Source: JBOHRN01 sp050732775
GTDB lineage: Bacteria; Gemmatimonadota; Gemmatimonadetes; Longimicrobiales; Longimicrobiaceae
DNA length: 64,000 bases
Direction: 5' to 3'
Assembly (NCBI GenBank): GCA_050732775.1
Contig: JBOHRN010000010.1
Span: 62,001 to 126,000, forward strand
Shown: piece after piece, positions 26,057 through 34,471 of the stretch
Position numbering within the stretch: the stretch's first letter is position 1
Layout of the letters: every line of letters starts with the position of its first letter
The notes under the pieces: generated by a model
What the model saw: only the letters and a program-made list of their open reading frames with translations
Database searches by the model: none
Told to the model about the DNA's origin: nothing
Position numbers and translations under genes: made by a program

Positions 26057-27534
26057 CCAGACTCCTCCAAGACCCTCCGCACTACTTCGCGCTCGTCCAA
26101 GGGGCGGCGCTCGCCATTCCAGAGCTGATACCTCTCGTGCCCCTTGCCCGCGAGGAGTACCGTGTCTCCCGGCCCGGTCACGGCTAGGGCGTAGCGGATC
26201 GCCTCGGATCGATCCAGGACGCGAACCCGGGGGGCGTCACCCATCCCCTTTTCTATCTGGCCGGCGATGTGCTCGGGCGATTCACTGCGAGGGTTGTCCG
26301 AGGTAACCACGGTGAAGTCGGCCAGCCCGGCAGCCACCCGCCCCAGCTCGGGCCGCTTGCCCGGATCGCGGTCACCGCCGGCCCCGAAAACCACGAGCAA
26401 CCGCCCCCTGGTGAGCGGGCGCAACGTTTCCAGGGCTTGTCGCAGAGCTTCGGCGGTGTGGGCAAAGTCGATTACGACCGCCGCCCGCTCCGGCCCGCTC
26501 TCGACTCTTTCCAGCCGGCCCGGAATCTGGGGGGCGCTCCGCAGACGGTTGGCGACCGGCCCAACCTTACCGCCCAGTGCCCGCGCCGTGGCCACGGCGG
26601 CCAAGGCGTTGGAGACGTTGTGCATGCCCAGGAACGGCGCGCGTACCTCACGTTGGCCGTCGGGGGTGCGGAGGGTCCAGCGGCTCCCCCGCGCGTCGAG
26701 GTGGACTTCCTGGGCGCGAACTTCCGCGCCGCTCGAGATTCCGAAGCGGACAGCGCGAAGAGGCGGGGGGGGGTTTACTTGGCCCCACACCGGGTCGTCG
26801 CAGTTGAGCACCGCAACACCCCCCTGCTTGAGTAGCCCCAAGAGCCCGAGTTTGGAGTTGCGGTAGTGCTCCACGGTACGGTGGTAGTCCAGGTGATCAC
26901 GCCCCAGGTTGGTAAACACCGCGGCGTCAAAGCGGATGGCCGCCGCCCTCTTCTGGTCGAGCCCGTGCGACGAGACCTCCATGGCCACGCTCTTGACCCC
27001 GTCGGCGGCGAAGCGGGCCAGCCACCAGGCCACCTCGACCGGCCCGGGCGTGGTGAGACCTTCGGTACCCGGGAGCACCTCCCCGTCCGCGGCTACCACC
27101 CCGAGGGTACCCAGCGAGACCGCCGCTCCTTCCCCGGCCAGAAGGTGGCGGAGGATGGATACGGTGGTGGTCTTTCCGTTGGTTCCGGTCACGCCGATCA
27201 CGGTCATTTTCTGCCACGGGTCGGCAAAGAACTCGGCGGCCGCGAACGCCGCGGCGAGCCGGCCGTCGGTGACCCGGATCTGCTGCACGCCCACCCCCTT
27301 TACCCGCCTCTCCACCAGTACCGCGGCGGCCCTCCGCCGGGCCGCTCCGGTCACGAAGTCGTGGCCGTCGGCGCCGGTCCCGGCCAGGGCGCAAAAGAGC
27401 CACCCCGGTTCTACCCGGCGGGAGTCCGCGGTCACCCCCACGACTTCTCCCCCCTGGTAGCCGTCGCCGGTGGCCAGCAGGCCTTCGGCGCGGAGCCGCC
27501 CCACTACGCGGGAGAGGGGCACGGAGCGGGTCAC
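26053..27534 (-). CDS. murE: UDP-MurNAc-tripeptide ligase, meso-diaminopimelate type
   Basis: 493 residues. MurE adds the third stem-peptide residue. The ATP loop is IGVTGTNGKTTTVSIL, and TNLGRDHLDYHRTVEHY follows. The specificity loop reads TSDNPRSESPEHI. The DNPR tetrapeptide is known to mark enzymes using meso-diaminopimelate, so the murein is probably DAP type. The GTG at 27534 overlaps the ftsI stop; the open frame to 27597 only adds Arg-rich shadow sequence. Confidence 0.96.
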   Translation of the reverse strand: MTRSVPLSRVVGRLRAEGLLATGDGYQGGEVVGVTADSRRVEPGWLFCALAGTGADGHDFVTGAARRRAAAVLVERRVKGVGVQQIRVTDGRLAAAFAAAEFFADPWQKMTVIGVTGTNGKTTTVSILRHLLAGEGAAVSLGTLGVVAADGEVLPGTEGLTTPGPVEVAWWLARFAADGVKSVAMEVSSHGLDQKRAAAIRFDAAVFTNLGRDHLDYHRTVEHYRNSKLGLLGLLKQGGVAVLNCDDPVWGQVNPPPPLRAVRFGISSGAEVRAQEVHLDARGSRWTLRTPDGQREVRAPFLGMHNVSNALAAVATARALGGKVGPVANRLRSAPQIPGRLERVESGPERAAVVIDFAHTAEALRQALETLRPLTRGRLLVVFGAGGDRDPGKRPELGRVAAGLADFTVVTSDNPRSESPEHIAGQIEKGMGDAPRVRVLDRSEAIRYALAVTGPGDTVLLAGKGHERYQLWNGERRPLDEREVVRRVLEESG

Positions 27535-29513
27535 CCCCTCCTCCCGAGTAGCACGACGGTGTCGCCGGGAAGGGGAGTGCTCTCGCCGCTCCACCACACG
27601 CGCCGGGCCGGGCCACTCCCCTCCAGCCGCACCCGCAGGCCCAGCTGGTGCAGCCGCCGCACCGCCTCTCGCATGGACAGCCCAGCCACCCCGGGGAGGG
27701 TAACCGGCCGGGGCGGGGCGTCGCTGAGGTGACGGGGCGGCTCCGAAGCTAGCTCGAACACAAATCGTCCGGCCTCCGCGCGCGAGCGGGGCGCGGGGTC
27801 AGAAACCGGCAATCCGGCACCCCAGGGAAGGAGCGACCCCAGAGAAGCGAGACGGGCCAGGCCACCCCTATCCAGTAAAGGGTCGCGGGCCGCCAGGATG
27901 GTTCTGAGCGCCGTACGGGCAACCGGGGCCGCGATTAGCCCACCGTAGTACTCCCCCCGCGGCTCGTCGAGCTTGACCAGGATGGCGATCTGGGGGCTTT
28001 CGGCCGGAAAGTAGCCGACGAAGGTAGAGGTGTAGCTACCCGGCTCGTACCACCCGCCCTTCCCGGTCCGGCGGGCGGTGCCGGTCTTGCCCGCCACCCG
28101 GAAGAGGGAGAGGGAGGCCCGGGCGGCGGTGCCGTCTTCTACCACCGAAGCGAGGAGTTCGCCAACCCGCCGGGCGGTCTCAGCGGTGACTACCTGCCGC
28201 ACCCGCCGCGGCTCTGAGCGGAAAAGGACTTCGCCGTCGGGGGCGCGCACCTCGCGCACCAAGCGAGGCTCCATCAGGACACCGTCGTTGGCCAGGGCCG
28301 CGTACGCCATGACCAGTTGGAGCGGAGTGACCGAGACCTCGTACCCCATGGCCAAGCTGGCCTGGGTGAGCGCCGACCACCGCTCCGGCGGGAACAGCCG
28401 TCCGGCCGACTCGGAGGGGTAGGCGATGCCGGTGGGGGTGCCGAAGCCGAAGCCGCGCAGCTGGCGGAAGTACTCACCTTCGTCGAGGCGAGCGGCGAAC
28501 TTGACCATGGCCACATTGCTCGATTCACGCAGCGCGTCGGAGAGAGTGAGCCAGCCGTGCGGAGTAACGTCCCGGATCAACCGCCCAGTCTCGCTCTGCC
28601 AGTCGCCATTCTCGGCGAACACGCTGTCCGACAGTGACACCAATCCCCCCTCCAAAAGGGCCGCCACCACGAACGGTTTGAGCGTCGAACCGGGTTCGTA
28701 CGGCTCGGTGAACGCCCATACGCTCCCGCTCGCCCCGTGCCGCCGCGACGCCACCGCCAGCACGTCCCCGCTAGCGGGGTGGACTATCAGCAGGTCTCCG
28801 CCCGACGCGCCGGTCTCGCGGATTGCGTCGACGAGCGCGCCCTCGGCTATCTCCTGTAGGCCCGCGTCCAGCGTGATGACCACGCTGGAGCCGTCCCTGG
28901 GGGGCGCCACCTCGATGGAGACCGGGGGTGATTCGGCCCCCCGCCGCCAGAGTAGGGAGCTACCGGGGCTGCCCCGGAGGAAGCGGTCGAACTGCTCCTC
29001 GACGCCCCCCAGGGCGTCGCCGGAGCTAGTTACCGTACCGACGACCCCCCGACCGGACTCGCCCCCGGTCCGGTACCTCTCCAGCACCCGCTCGAAGTAC
29101 ACTCCAGGGAGACCCTCGAGGGCGCGCCGCTCGCGGGCTGAGTAGCTCCCGGGGAGTACCACCCAGCGCTGGCCCGGAGCCACCGCCCGGCGGGCCGCTC
29201 TCGGCGAGACCCCGAGCGCGCTCTCCAGGCGGGCAGCGAGCGCGGACGGTTCGCGCACTTCGGACGCAGCCACCGACACCCGGTACGCCTCTTGGTCCAC
29301 GGCCAGCGGCACCCCCGTCCGGTCCAGGATGGCACCCCTGCGGGCCGGCACCGTGCTCAGGGCGCGGTGCTGGCCCTCGGCGGCCGCCGTCCAGCGCTCG
29401 CCCTCCACGGCTTGCAGCTGGACGATACGGCCGGCGAGCAGGACCGATCCGGCAAGGAGAAAACCGGCGATCAACCGGCGCCGGAGCGGAAAACCCTCGC
29501 CGGAGCCGGTCAC
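27531..29513 (-). CDS. ftsI: Peptidoglycan transpeptidase FtsI/PBP3 with C-terminal PASTA domain
   Basis: 660 residues. A short cytoplasmic tail and one membrane helix (about 10-30) lead to the PBP dimerisation domain, beginning at ARRGAILDRTGVPLA. The transpeptidase domain follows with SxxK (GSTLKPF), SxN (SSNVAM) and KTG (AGKTGTARR). The last 60 residues, LPGVAGLSMREAVRRLHQLG onward, form a PASTA domain, more common in Gram-positive PBPs. It crosslinks septal murein with FtsW. The GTG at 29513 overlaps the ftsL stop; the frame upstream to 29786 lies within ftsL and rsmH. Confidence 0.95.
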   Translation of the reverse strand: MTGSGEGFPLRRRLIAGFLLAGSVLLAGRIVQLQAVEGERWTAAAEGQHRALSTVPARRGAILDRTGVPLAVDQEAYRVSVAASEVREPSALAARLESALGVSPRAARRAVAPGQRWVVLPGSYSARERRALEGLPGVYFERVLERYRTGGESGRGVVGTVTSSGDALGGVEEQFDRFLRGSPGSSLLWRRGAESPPVSIEVAPPRDGSSVVITLDAGLQEIAEGALVDAIRETGASGGDLLIVHPASGDVLAVASRRHGASGSVWAFTEPYEPGSTLKPFVVAALLEGGLVSLSDSVFAENGDWQSETGRLIRDVTPHGWLTLSDALRESSNVAMVKFAARLDEGEYFRQLRGFGFGTPTGIAYPSESAGRLFPPERWSALTQASLAMGYEVSVTPLQLVMAYAALANDGVLMEPRLVREVRAPDGEVLFRSEPRRVRQVVTAETARRVGELLASVVEDGTAARASLSLFRVAGKTGTARRTGKGGWYEPGSYTSTFVGYFPAESPQIAILVKLDEPRGEYYGGLIAAPVARTALRTILAARDPLLDRGGLARLASLGSLLPWGAGLPVSDPAPRSRAEAGRFVFELASEPPRHLSDAPPRPVTLPGVAGLSMREAVRRLHQLGLRVRLEGSGPARRVWWSGESTPLPGDTVVLLGRRG

Positions 29514-29863
29514 GGAGCCGCCTCGCCGGCCCGCTGACCGGTCGGAACGGGAAGGAAGACGATCTCGTCTCCGGCCGGGAGCCGCATCCCCAAAGCAGCC
29601 GCCGCCTGCGTGATCCGCTCGCGGCTCTCCAGCTCTCCCAAACGGCGGGTCGCCTCCAGTCGCTCCAGTTCCGCGATCTCCGTCGCTTCCTCCAGCTTGG
29701 CCAGCTGCTCGGCCAGCTGTAACCCGGCGGTTTGCCGCCAGACTGCCAGCCACAGGGCGCCGAAGAGGAGGGCCAACCACGCGCACGCCCGGAGCGCGCT
29801 CCAGCGGCTCCGGCGCCGCCTTTTCCTCACGGCTGGGTGGGAAAAGCTGGAGAGCTCGCTCAC
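29510..29863 (-). CDS. ftsL: Cell division protein FtsL
   Basis: 117 residues from a GTG at 29863 that overlaps the rsmH stop. A basic cytoplasmic tail (KRRRRSRWS) precedes one membrane helix (about 29-45), then a periplasmic coiled coil with heptad Leu, LAEQLAKLEEATEIAELERL. The end, ITQAAAALGMRLPAGDEIVF, resembles the usual FtsL C-terminus. FtsL scaffolds FtsQ/FtsB and activates FtsWI. Sequence alone would be weak, but architecture plus the slot between rsmH and ftsI makes the call good. Confidence 0.88.
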   Translation of the reverse strand: MSELSSFSHPAVRKRRRRSRWSALRACAWLALLFGALWLAVWRQTAGLQLAEQLAKLEEATEIAELERLEATRRLGELESRERITQAAAALGMRLPAGDEIVFLPVPTGQRAGEAAP

Positions 29864-30774
29864 ACCCGCCGCCACGCCCTGAGGCGGGCGCTCCGGGCCC
29901 GCGGGTTGCGAGACACTTCGTCCGGAGTTGGCCGCAGCGGCCGACGGGTGAGTACCTCTCCGAGTGGCCCTCCCCGGCACCGGCAGACCGGGAGTCCGGG
30001 GGGGCAAACGCACGCCCGGCTCCACTCCCTGAAGGAGTTCTTGACCACCCGGTCTTCCAGGGAGTGGTACGCGATTACCACCAACACCCCGCCCGAACGC
30101 AGCGAGTCCCGCAGTTGGGGAAGGGCTTTTTCCAGCGACTCGAGTTCCAAGTTCACCGCGATCCGCAGGGCTTGAAAGATCCTGGCTTTGTCTTGCGGGG
30201 TTACCCGCGCTCCCAACACCTCTTCCACCGCTTCGTTTAGCTGGCCGCTCTCTACGAACGGCTCCTCGGCCCGCCGCCGCACGATGGCGCGGGCCAGCCG
30301 CCGGGCGCGCGGTTCCTCTCCCCAGCGGCGCAGGAGACCGGCCAGGGCGTCTTCGGGAAGGGCGTTCAAGAGATCGGCCGCGGTCTCGCCGGAACCGGCC
30401 TCCATGCGCATATCCAGGGGCGCCCCGGGCCGGAAGGTGAAGCCGCGCGCCCGGCAGTCGATCTGGTGCGACGATACCCCCAGATCTAGCAGGACCCCGG
30501 CCAGGGAGCCCGGCTCCACGCCCGCGGCCCGGCCAGCGAAGTCGGCGTGGATAAAGCGCACCCGCGCGCCGAAGCGGGAGAGCCGCCGGCCGGCCTCAAC
30601 CAGAGCCTCAGGGTCCCGGTCCACGGCGATCAACCGGGCCTTCTCTCCTCTCGCCAGAAGTTCTTCGGCGTGGCCGCCCCCACCCACGGTTCCGTCCAGA
30701 AAGAGGCCGCCCCGCTCTGGCTCCAGGTGGGCCATGGCCTCATCCACCAAAACCGGTTCGTGGTAGCCGCTCAT
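29860..30774 (-). CDS. rsmH: 16S rRNA (cytosine-1402 N4)-methyltransferase RsmH
   Basis: 304 residues. RsmH methylates N4 of C1402 in 16S rRNA. It begins YHEPVLVDEAMAHL, with the SAM-binding GLFLDGTVGGGGHAEELL, then DLGVSSHQID, RGFTF and the VVIAYHSLEDRVVK motif near the end. ATG at 30774 overlaps the mraZ stop. Sequence upstream in the same frame to 30852 is mraZ shadow. Confidence 0.97.
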   Translation of the reverse strand: MSGYHEPVLVDEAMAHLEPERGGLFLDGTVGGGGHAEELLARGEKARLIAVDRDPEALVEAGRRLSRFGARVRFIHADFAGRAAGVEPGSLAGVLLDLGVSSHQIDCRARGFTFRPGAPLDMRMEAGSGETAADLLNALPEDALAGLLRRWGEEPRARRLARAIVRRRAEEPFVESGQLNEAVEEVLGARVTPQDKARIFQALRIAVNLELESLEKALPQLRDSLRSGGVLVVIAYHSLEDRVVKNSFREWSRACVCPPGLPVCRCRGGPLGEVLTRRPLRPTPDEVSRNPRARSARLRAWRRV

Positions 30775-31202
30775 GAAAAGATCTGATGCGTGTACTGGCC
30801 GCTCTCTCCGTCGAGTCCCGGTACCGCAGATTCGAAGCGCTCCGGGTTCCATAGCTCGATGCGGTCGATGGCGCCCACCACCAGGATCGAGCCGTCCAAC
30901 TTGGCTGACTCCTGCAGACGCTGGGGGATGAGGATGCGGCCCTGGCGGTCGGGGGTCACCTCGGCCGCGTTGGCGGTGACCCCGAGAACGTAGCCGCGCG
31001 CCTCGGGCTGGCGGCGCAGGAGCTCGCGCAGCCGCTGCTCGACCTCGGCCCAGGCCGTCTCGGGGTAGAGGGTGAGGGCGTCCTCATACGCCTGCACCAA
31101 AACCAACGAGCGCTCGTCCGCCCCCCGGCGAAAGGGGGCCGGCAAGCTGAGGCGCCCCTTTTCGTCGATCTGGTGTAGGTAGCTGCCGAGGAACCCGCTC
31201 AT
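30771..31202 (-). CDS. mraZ: Transcriptional regulator MraZ
   Basis: 143 residues with two AbrB-like repeats: residues 1-60 begin GSYLHQIDEKGRLSLPAPFR, and residues about 76-125 hold EVTPDRQGRILIPQRLQE. MraZ forms a ring and represses its own dcw operon by binding repeated GTGGG boxes. Three such boxes lie 29-53 bases upstream. ATG at 31202 follows GGAGG at close spacing. The frame is open to 31817 but that is antisense to the lipid kinase gene. Confidence 0.96.
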   Translation of the reverse strand: MSGFLGSYLHQIDEKGRLSLPAPFRRGADERSLVLVQAYEDALTLYPETAWAEVEQRLRELLRRQPEARGYVLGVTANAAEVTPDRQGRILIPQRLQESAKLDGSILVVGAIDRIELWNPERFESAVPGLDGESGQYTHQIFS

Positions 31203-31230
31203 GCGCCTCCACACAAGGTCGAAGTATCTA

Positions 31231-31255
31231 CCCACTAATCCCCACTTTTCCCCAC
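31231..31255 (-). promoter_or_regulatory. MraZ operator: three GTGGG boxes with 10-bp period
   Basis: On the minus strand GTGGG occurs at 31255-31251, 31245-31241 and 31235-31231, each separated by exactly five bases. This matches the known MraZ operator layout of GTGGG repeats with 5-base spacers. The next unit upstream (31265-31261) is a degenerate GGGGG. The boxes begin just downstream of the -10 hexamer, so bound MraZ would block initiation. Confidence 0.85.
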
Positions 31256-31266
31256 TACGCCCCCCA

Positions 31267-31294
31267 ATAGTACTCTTCCCCGGCTCCGTGTCAA
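31267..31294 (-). promoter_or_regulatory. Sigma70-like promoter of the division/cell-wall cluster
   Basis: The minus strand carries a perfect -35 TTGACA (31294-31289) and a -10 TACTAT (31272-31267) spaced by 16 bases. Reading the -10 one base later gives 17 bases. The expected transcription start is near 31260, directly in front of the MraZ boxes. It would drive mraZ through at least ftsZ. Confidence 0.65.
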
Positions 31295-31356
31295 GGGCGA
31301 GGTCCGGCCGGGTGGCCGGGTTATTGCTCCCGAAACCACCGAACCCGTTGCCAGTT

Positions 31357-32241
31357 ATGAAGATCGGACTCATCCTAAACGCCCCCGCCGAAAGCCACGA
31401 CGAACTACGAGAGGGGATTGGCTCTATCCGGAACCGGGGCCACTTTGTTGCACCCCGGCTCACCTTCGAGCAGGGCGACGCACGACGCTGGGCGCGGGCG
31501 ATGACGTTAGACGGGTATGACCTCTTGGTGGCAGCCGGGGGAGACGGTACCGTGAACCAGGTGGTGAACGGAATCCAAGCCGCCCTGGACGAAGGCGCCG
31601 CACGCGCGCCGGGGTTGGGCATAGTGCCCCTGGGGACCGGGAACGACTTGGCGTGCTCCCTGGAGATACCGGCAGGAGTAGGGGAGTCGCTGGCGGTGGC
31701 GGTGGAGGGGCGGGGGCGGGGCGTGGACGTGGCGAGGGTAAACGATCTGTACTTCCTGAACGCCTCCAGCGGGGGGATCGGCGCCGAGGCCACCGACGAG
31801 GCGTCGGCGGAGGCCAAGCGGACCTTCGGGGCGCTCGCCTACCTGGTCACGGGGGTACGCAAGTTCGTCTCCCTGCGGCCATCACGCGGCCGGTTCGCGA
31901 CCTCCGGCACCCTCTACGAGGGCAGTTTCACTCTCTTCGCGGTGGGAAACTCGGAGCGTACCGGCGGTGGCAACCGGCTCACCCCCCGTGCCGACCTCTC
32001 GGACGGGCTTCTCGACGTGTGTATCGTCAAGGAAGTGTCGCGGGTAGAGCTGGCCGGGCTGCTCCCCGCGCTCCGTGCCGGAGAGCATCTCGACCACCCG
32101 GCGGTGATTTACGGGCAGGTCAAAAGGCTGACGGTCGAGGCGGAAAACGAGTTGGCGGTCAACGCCGATGGCGAGCCGATGCGCGGCCGCCAGTTCGCCT
32201 ACGCGGTCGTCGACCGCCGCCTCGAAATCATGACGCCATAA
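31357..32241 (+). CDS. YegS/BmrU-type diacylglycerol or lipid kinase
   Basis: 294 residues, the only sizeable plus-strand gene. The DAG-kinase catalytic domain has the nucleotide loop VAAGGDGTVNQVVNGI and PLGTGNDLACSLEIP, then the YLNASSGGIGAEA-type motif in LYFLNASSGGIGAE. The C-terminal beta domain ends with NADGEPMRGRQF. Family members phosphorylate diacylglycerol or related lipids at the membrane and recycle lipid intermediates. ATG at 31357 is the homologous start; the frame upstream to 31201 overlaps the mraZ control region. It is divergent from mraZ and converges on the TPR lipoprotein gene with a 13-base gap. Confidence 0.9.
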   Translation: MKIGLILNAPAESHDELREGIGSIRNRGHFVAPRLTFEQGDARRWARAMTLDGYDLLVAAGGDGTVNQVVNGIQAALDEGAARAPGLGIVPLGTGNDLACSLEIPAGVGESLAVAVEGRGRGVDVARVNDLYFLNASSGGIGAEATDEASAEAKRTFGALAYLVTGVRKFVSLRPSRGRFATSGTLYEGSFTLFAVGNSERTGGGNRLTPRADLSDGLLDVCIVKEVSRVELAGLLPALRAGEHLDHPAVIYGQVKRLTVEAENELAVNADGEPMRGRQFAYAVVDRRLEIMTP

Positions 32242-32254
32242 AGATACTCCTGAT

Positions 32255-33943
32255 CTATCCGGCTTCGATGATCGCTTGCTGATTGGCGATAAACTGGCGC
32301 GCCGCCGAGACGATCTCCCCCGCCCGGGCGTCGCCGGAGCTCTGCAGCCGGCCGATCGCCTGGTTGAAGAGGTCAATGGCGCGGCGGGCCTGGCTCGCGC
32401 TCCCCTGGGTGTTGGCCCGGGCGATCGCCTCACCCCGCTTGTACGAAGTGTAGCCGAGAAAGAAGCCGATCTGGCTGCGCAAGGCCGCGTCGCCCGCTGC
32501 GAAGTCGTGCGCAGCCGAGAGCAAGCTCTCCGCTGTGGACCACTGGTTGGCGTTGAGCGCCGGGCTGGCTTCGTTGAGGAGCGCCTGGGCCGCGGTGCGG
32601 TAGTCCCCCGAGCGGCGGAAGTCCTGGATGGCACCCGAGCGATCACCCGAGTCCAGCCGGGTGATGCCCCGCTCGAGGTACACTCCCTCGTAGTCGGGAT
32701 CGATCGAGAGCACGCGGGTGTAGGCGTCGATCGCCTCGTTGTAACGGTCGGCCCGACGGAGGGCCTGTCCGTAGGTAAACCACACCATCGGTTCGTCCGG
32801 GTGGCGCTGGGTGGCGGTGCGGGCGAATTCTATCGCCTCCCCCTCCCTGCCCGTTTCGCTGTACACGGCCACCACCCGGCGGATGACCGAGGGGTCCAGA
32901 TCGTCCCCCTTCTCTGCGAAGACGATCTCGAAGGCTTGCAGGGAGACGGCGAAGTACTGGCGGGCCGCCGCGTCATCGCCCTGATCGGTGGCTTGCTGGC
33001 CGGCGGCCGAGGCGATCTGGCCCAGGTATTCCTGAAACTCTACGTCGTCCTGGTTGCCGGAGATGGCCGGTTCGAGCACCCGGTAAGCCGAGATGTAGTC
33101 ACCGGTCTCGGCCACGTCTCCGGCGATGCGGAGGCGTACCTGCACGTTGCCAGGGTTGAGTTCCAGGTAGCGGCGGTAGTAGCCGCTGGCTTCATCGCTC
33201 CGCTCTAGGTGGCTGGCGGCCAATCCGGCGCCGAGCAAGGCGTTTTCGTTATCCGGTGTGATTTCCAGGATGTCCCGGTAGAGCTCCAGCGCCTCTTGGT
33301 GCTGGTCCAGGTTGACCAGGACGGTGGCCTTGCCGTACATGGCCGCCGTGTTCTCGGGCGAGATCGCCAACGCCTCCTCGCAGTTCTCTAGCGCACGCTG
33401 GTACTGGCTGCTGGCTAGGAAGTCGTTGCAGAAAGCGGCCAGCCGCACGCTCTGGATGACCCGGTCGAAGGCCCCGAATACCTGTTGCCCGAGAGACCCG
33501 GCGTCGGCCGCGCTCACCGGCTCCAACTCGACCTCGGTGCCCGAACCGACGTCGATCACGGTCGCGTTGGCCTCCAGCCCCGCGCCGCCCGATGAGACCG
33601 TCCCCCAGACCAAGACCTGAGCCTGCATTTCGTCGGCGAGCTGGCGGGCCGTGACCTCGGTCAGCTCGCTGACCTGAAAGTACGACATGGCCGCCCTCTG
33701 CTCGGCTGCGGGGATGGCGGTGTGGGTGGCCATGTTCACGACCCCCTCGCGCAGGCCGGCCGCCACTTGTTCGCCCGCTCCCGCCGAAACCCCCGTCGCG
33801 GTCTCGAAGGAGGGGATGAGGACGCGGTACCTGCCCCCGGGCGTGGTGCCGTCTTGGGGCGGAGTGTAAGCGCCCGGGGCGCACGCACTGAGCGCGAAAA
33901 AAGACAGCGCCGCCAACACGGTTCGGGATTGATACCTTGTCAT
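32255..33943 (-). CDS. TPR-repeat lipoprotein with CsgG/TolB-N-like first domain
   Basis: 562 residues. The N-terminus MTRYQSRTVLAALSFFALSAC is a lipoprotein signal with Cys21 as lipid anchor. Residues about 38-165 (RYRVLIPSFETATG ... LADEMQAQVLVWGTVS) have the alternating pattern of CsgG/FlgO/TolB-N domains. Residues 190-480 carry several TPR units, for example ALENCEEALAISPENTAAMYG and AIDAYTRVLSIDPDYEGVY. It is probably a periplasmic outer-membrane-linked scaffold. The true start is the ATG at 33943; the frame runs open to 34135 without homology. The function is unknown; CsgG likeness is by pattern only. Confidence 0.78.
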   Translation of the reverse strand: MTRYQSRTVLAALSFFALSACAPGAYTPPQDGTTPGGRYRVLIPSFETATGVSAGAGEQVAAGLREGVVNMATHTAIPAAEQRAAMSYFQVSELTEVTARQLADEMQAQVLVWGTVSSGGAGLEANATVIDVGSGTEVELEPVSAADAGSLGQQVFGAFDRVIQSVRLAAFCNDFLASSQYQRALENCEEALAISPENTAAMYGKATVLVNLDQHQEALELYRDILEITPDNENALLGAGLAASHLERSDEASGYYRRYLELNPGNVQVRLRIAGDVAETGDYISAYRVLEPAISGNQDDVEFQEYLGQIASAAGQQATDQGDDAAARQYFAVSLQAFEIVFAEKGDDLDPSVIRRVVAVYSETGREGEAIEFARTATQRHPDEPMVWFTYGQALRRADRYNEAIDAYTRVLSIDPDYEGVYLERGITRLDSGDRSGAIQDFRRSGDYRTAAQALLNEASPALNANQWSTAESLLSAAHDFAAGDAALRSQIGFFLGYTSYKRGEAIARANTQGSASQARRAIDLFNQAIGRLQSSGDARAGEIVSAARQFIANQQAIIEAG

Positions 33944-34176
33944 CAGACTGGTCTCTCTGGTTGAAAGTGGAGGGGTCGGCCGGGCGGACCCGTAAGGTAC
34001 TCTTTCGTATCGTGCTGAGCTACCCGCGCGGCCGGCAAAGGTTCGCCGGTTCAGACCGCCGCCGACCGCCGCTAATCGGTAGCATGAGCCGGGCCAGCGG
34101 CGCTGCAAGATCGCCCCCTGTCCCGGTTCGGTCAATACCCTGGCCGGGGAAGCCGCGGGCGCGTAGCTTGGTAGTC

Positions 34177-34380
34177 ATGCCGCAGGCCAAACCTCCCGCG
34201 CGCGGCACCGGCCGTGCCGTGATCTTCGGGAAGCGGTGCCCGCGCTGCAAAGTTCGCAGCCAGCACATCCGCACACCCAGTTGGCTCCGGCCACTCCGCT
34301 CGCTCCTGTTCGGAAGGTGCAGCTACCGCCGCTGTACGCTGTGCGGCTGGAAGGGGCTGGCCCTTCACCGGCCGCGCTGA
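34177..34380 (+). CDS. Small zinc-ribbon protein, hypothetical
   Basis: 67 residues starting at ATG 34177. The sequence has two Cys pairs 28 residues apart, KRCPRCKVRS and RRCTLCGWKG, in a very basic context. This resembles short zinc-ribbon proteins seen in many bacteria, with no known role. No clear ribosome site or promoter is visible, and the frame is open further upstream. It sits alone between the TPR lipoprotein gene and tRNA-Val. Being a chance frame in GC-rich DNA is possible, but the spaced CxxC pairs argue for a gene. Confidence 0.45.
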   Translation: MPQAKPPARGTGRAVIFGKRCPRCKVRSQHIRTPSWLRPLRSLLFGRCSYRRCTLCGWKGLALHRPR

Positions 34381-34396
34381 GCAGTTCCGGGTAGGA

Positions 34397-34471
34397 TGGG
34401 CGCTGAGGGATTCGAACCCCCGACCTCCTGGGTGTAAACCAGGCGCTCTGAACCAGCTGAGCTAAGCGCCC
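34397..34471 (-). tRNA. tRNA-Val (anticodon UAC)
   Basis: The minus strand folds into a full cloverleaf of 75 bases. The acceptor stem GGGCGCT/AGCGCCC pairs perfectly, the D arm contains AGCTCAGCTGGTTCAGAG, and the anticodon stem CCTGG/CCAGG encloses TTTACAC, giving anticodon UAC. The T arm has GGTTCGAATCC. The discriminator is A and no CCA is encoded. Its 5' end touches the stop codon of the small membrane protein gene upstream. Confidence 0.97.

Noticed and set aside
33944..34176. Promoter for the TPR lipoprotein (TTGACC-17-GATCTT on the minus strand)
   Set aside because: The -10 matches only three of six bases and lies about 140 bases from the start; I see nothing convincing in this gap.
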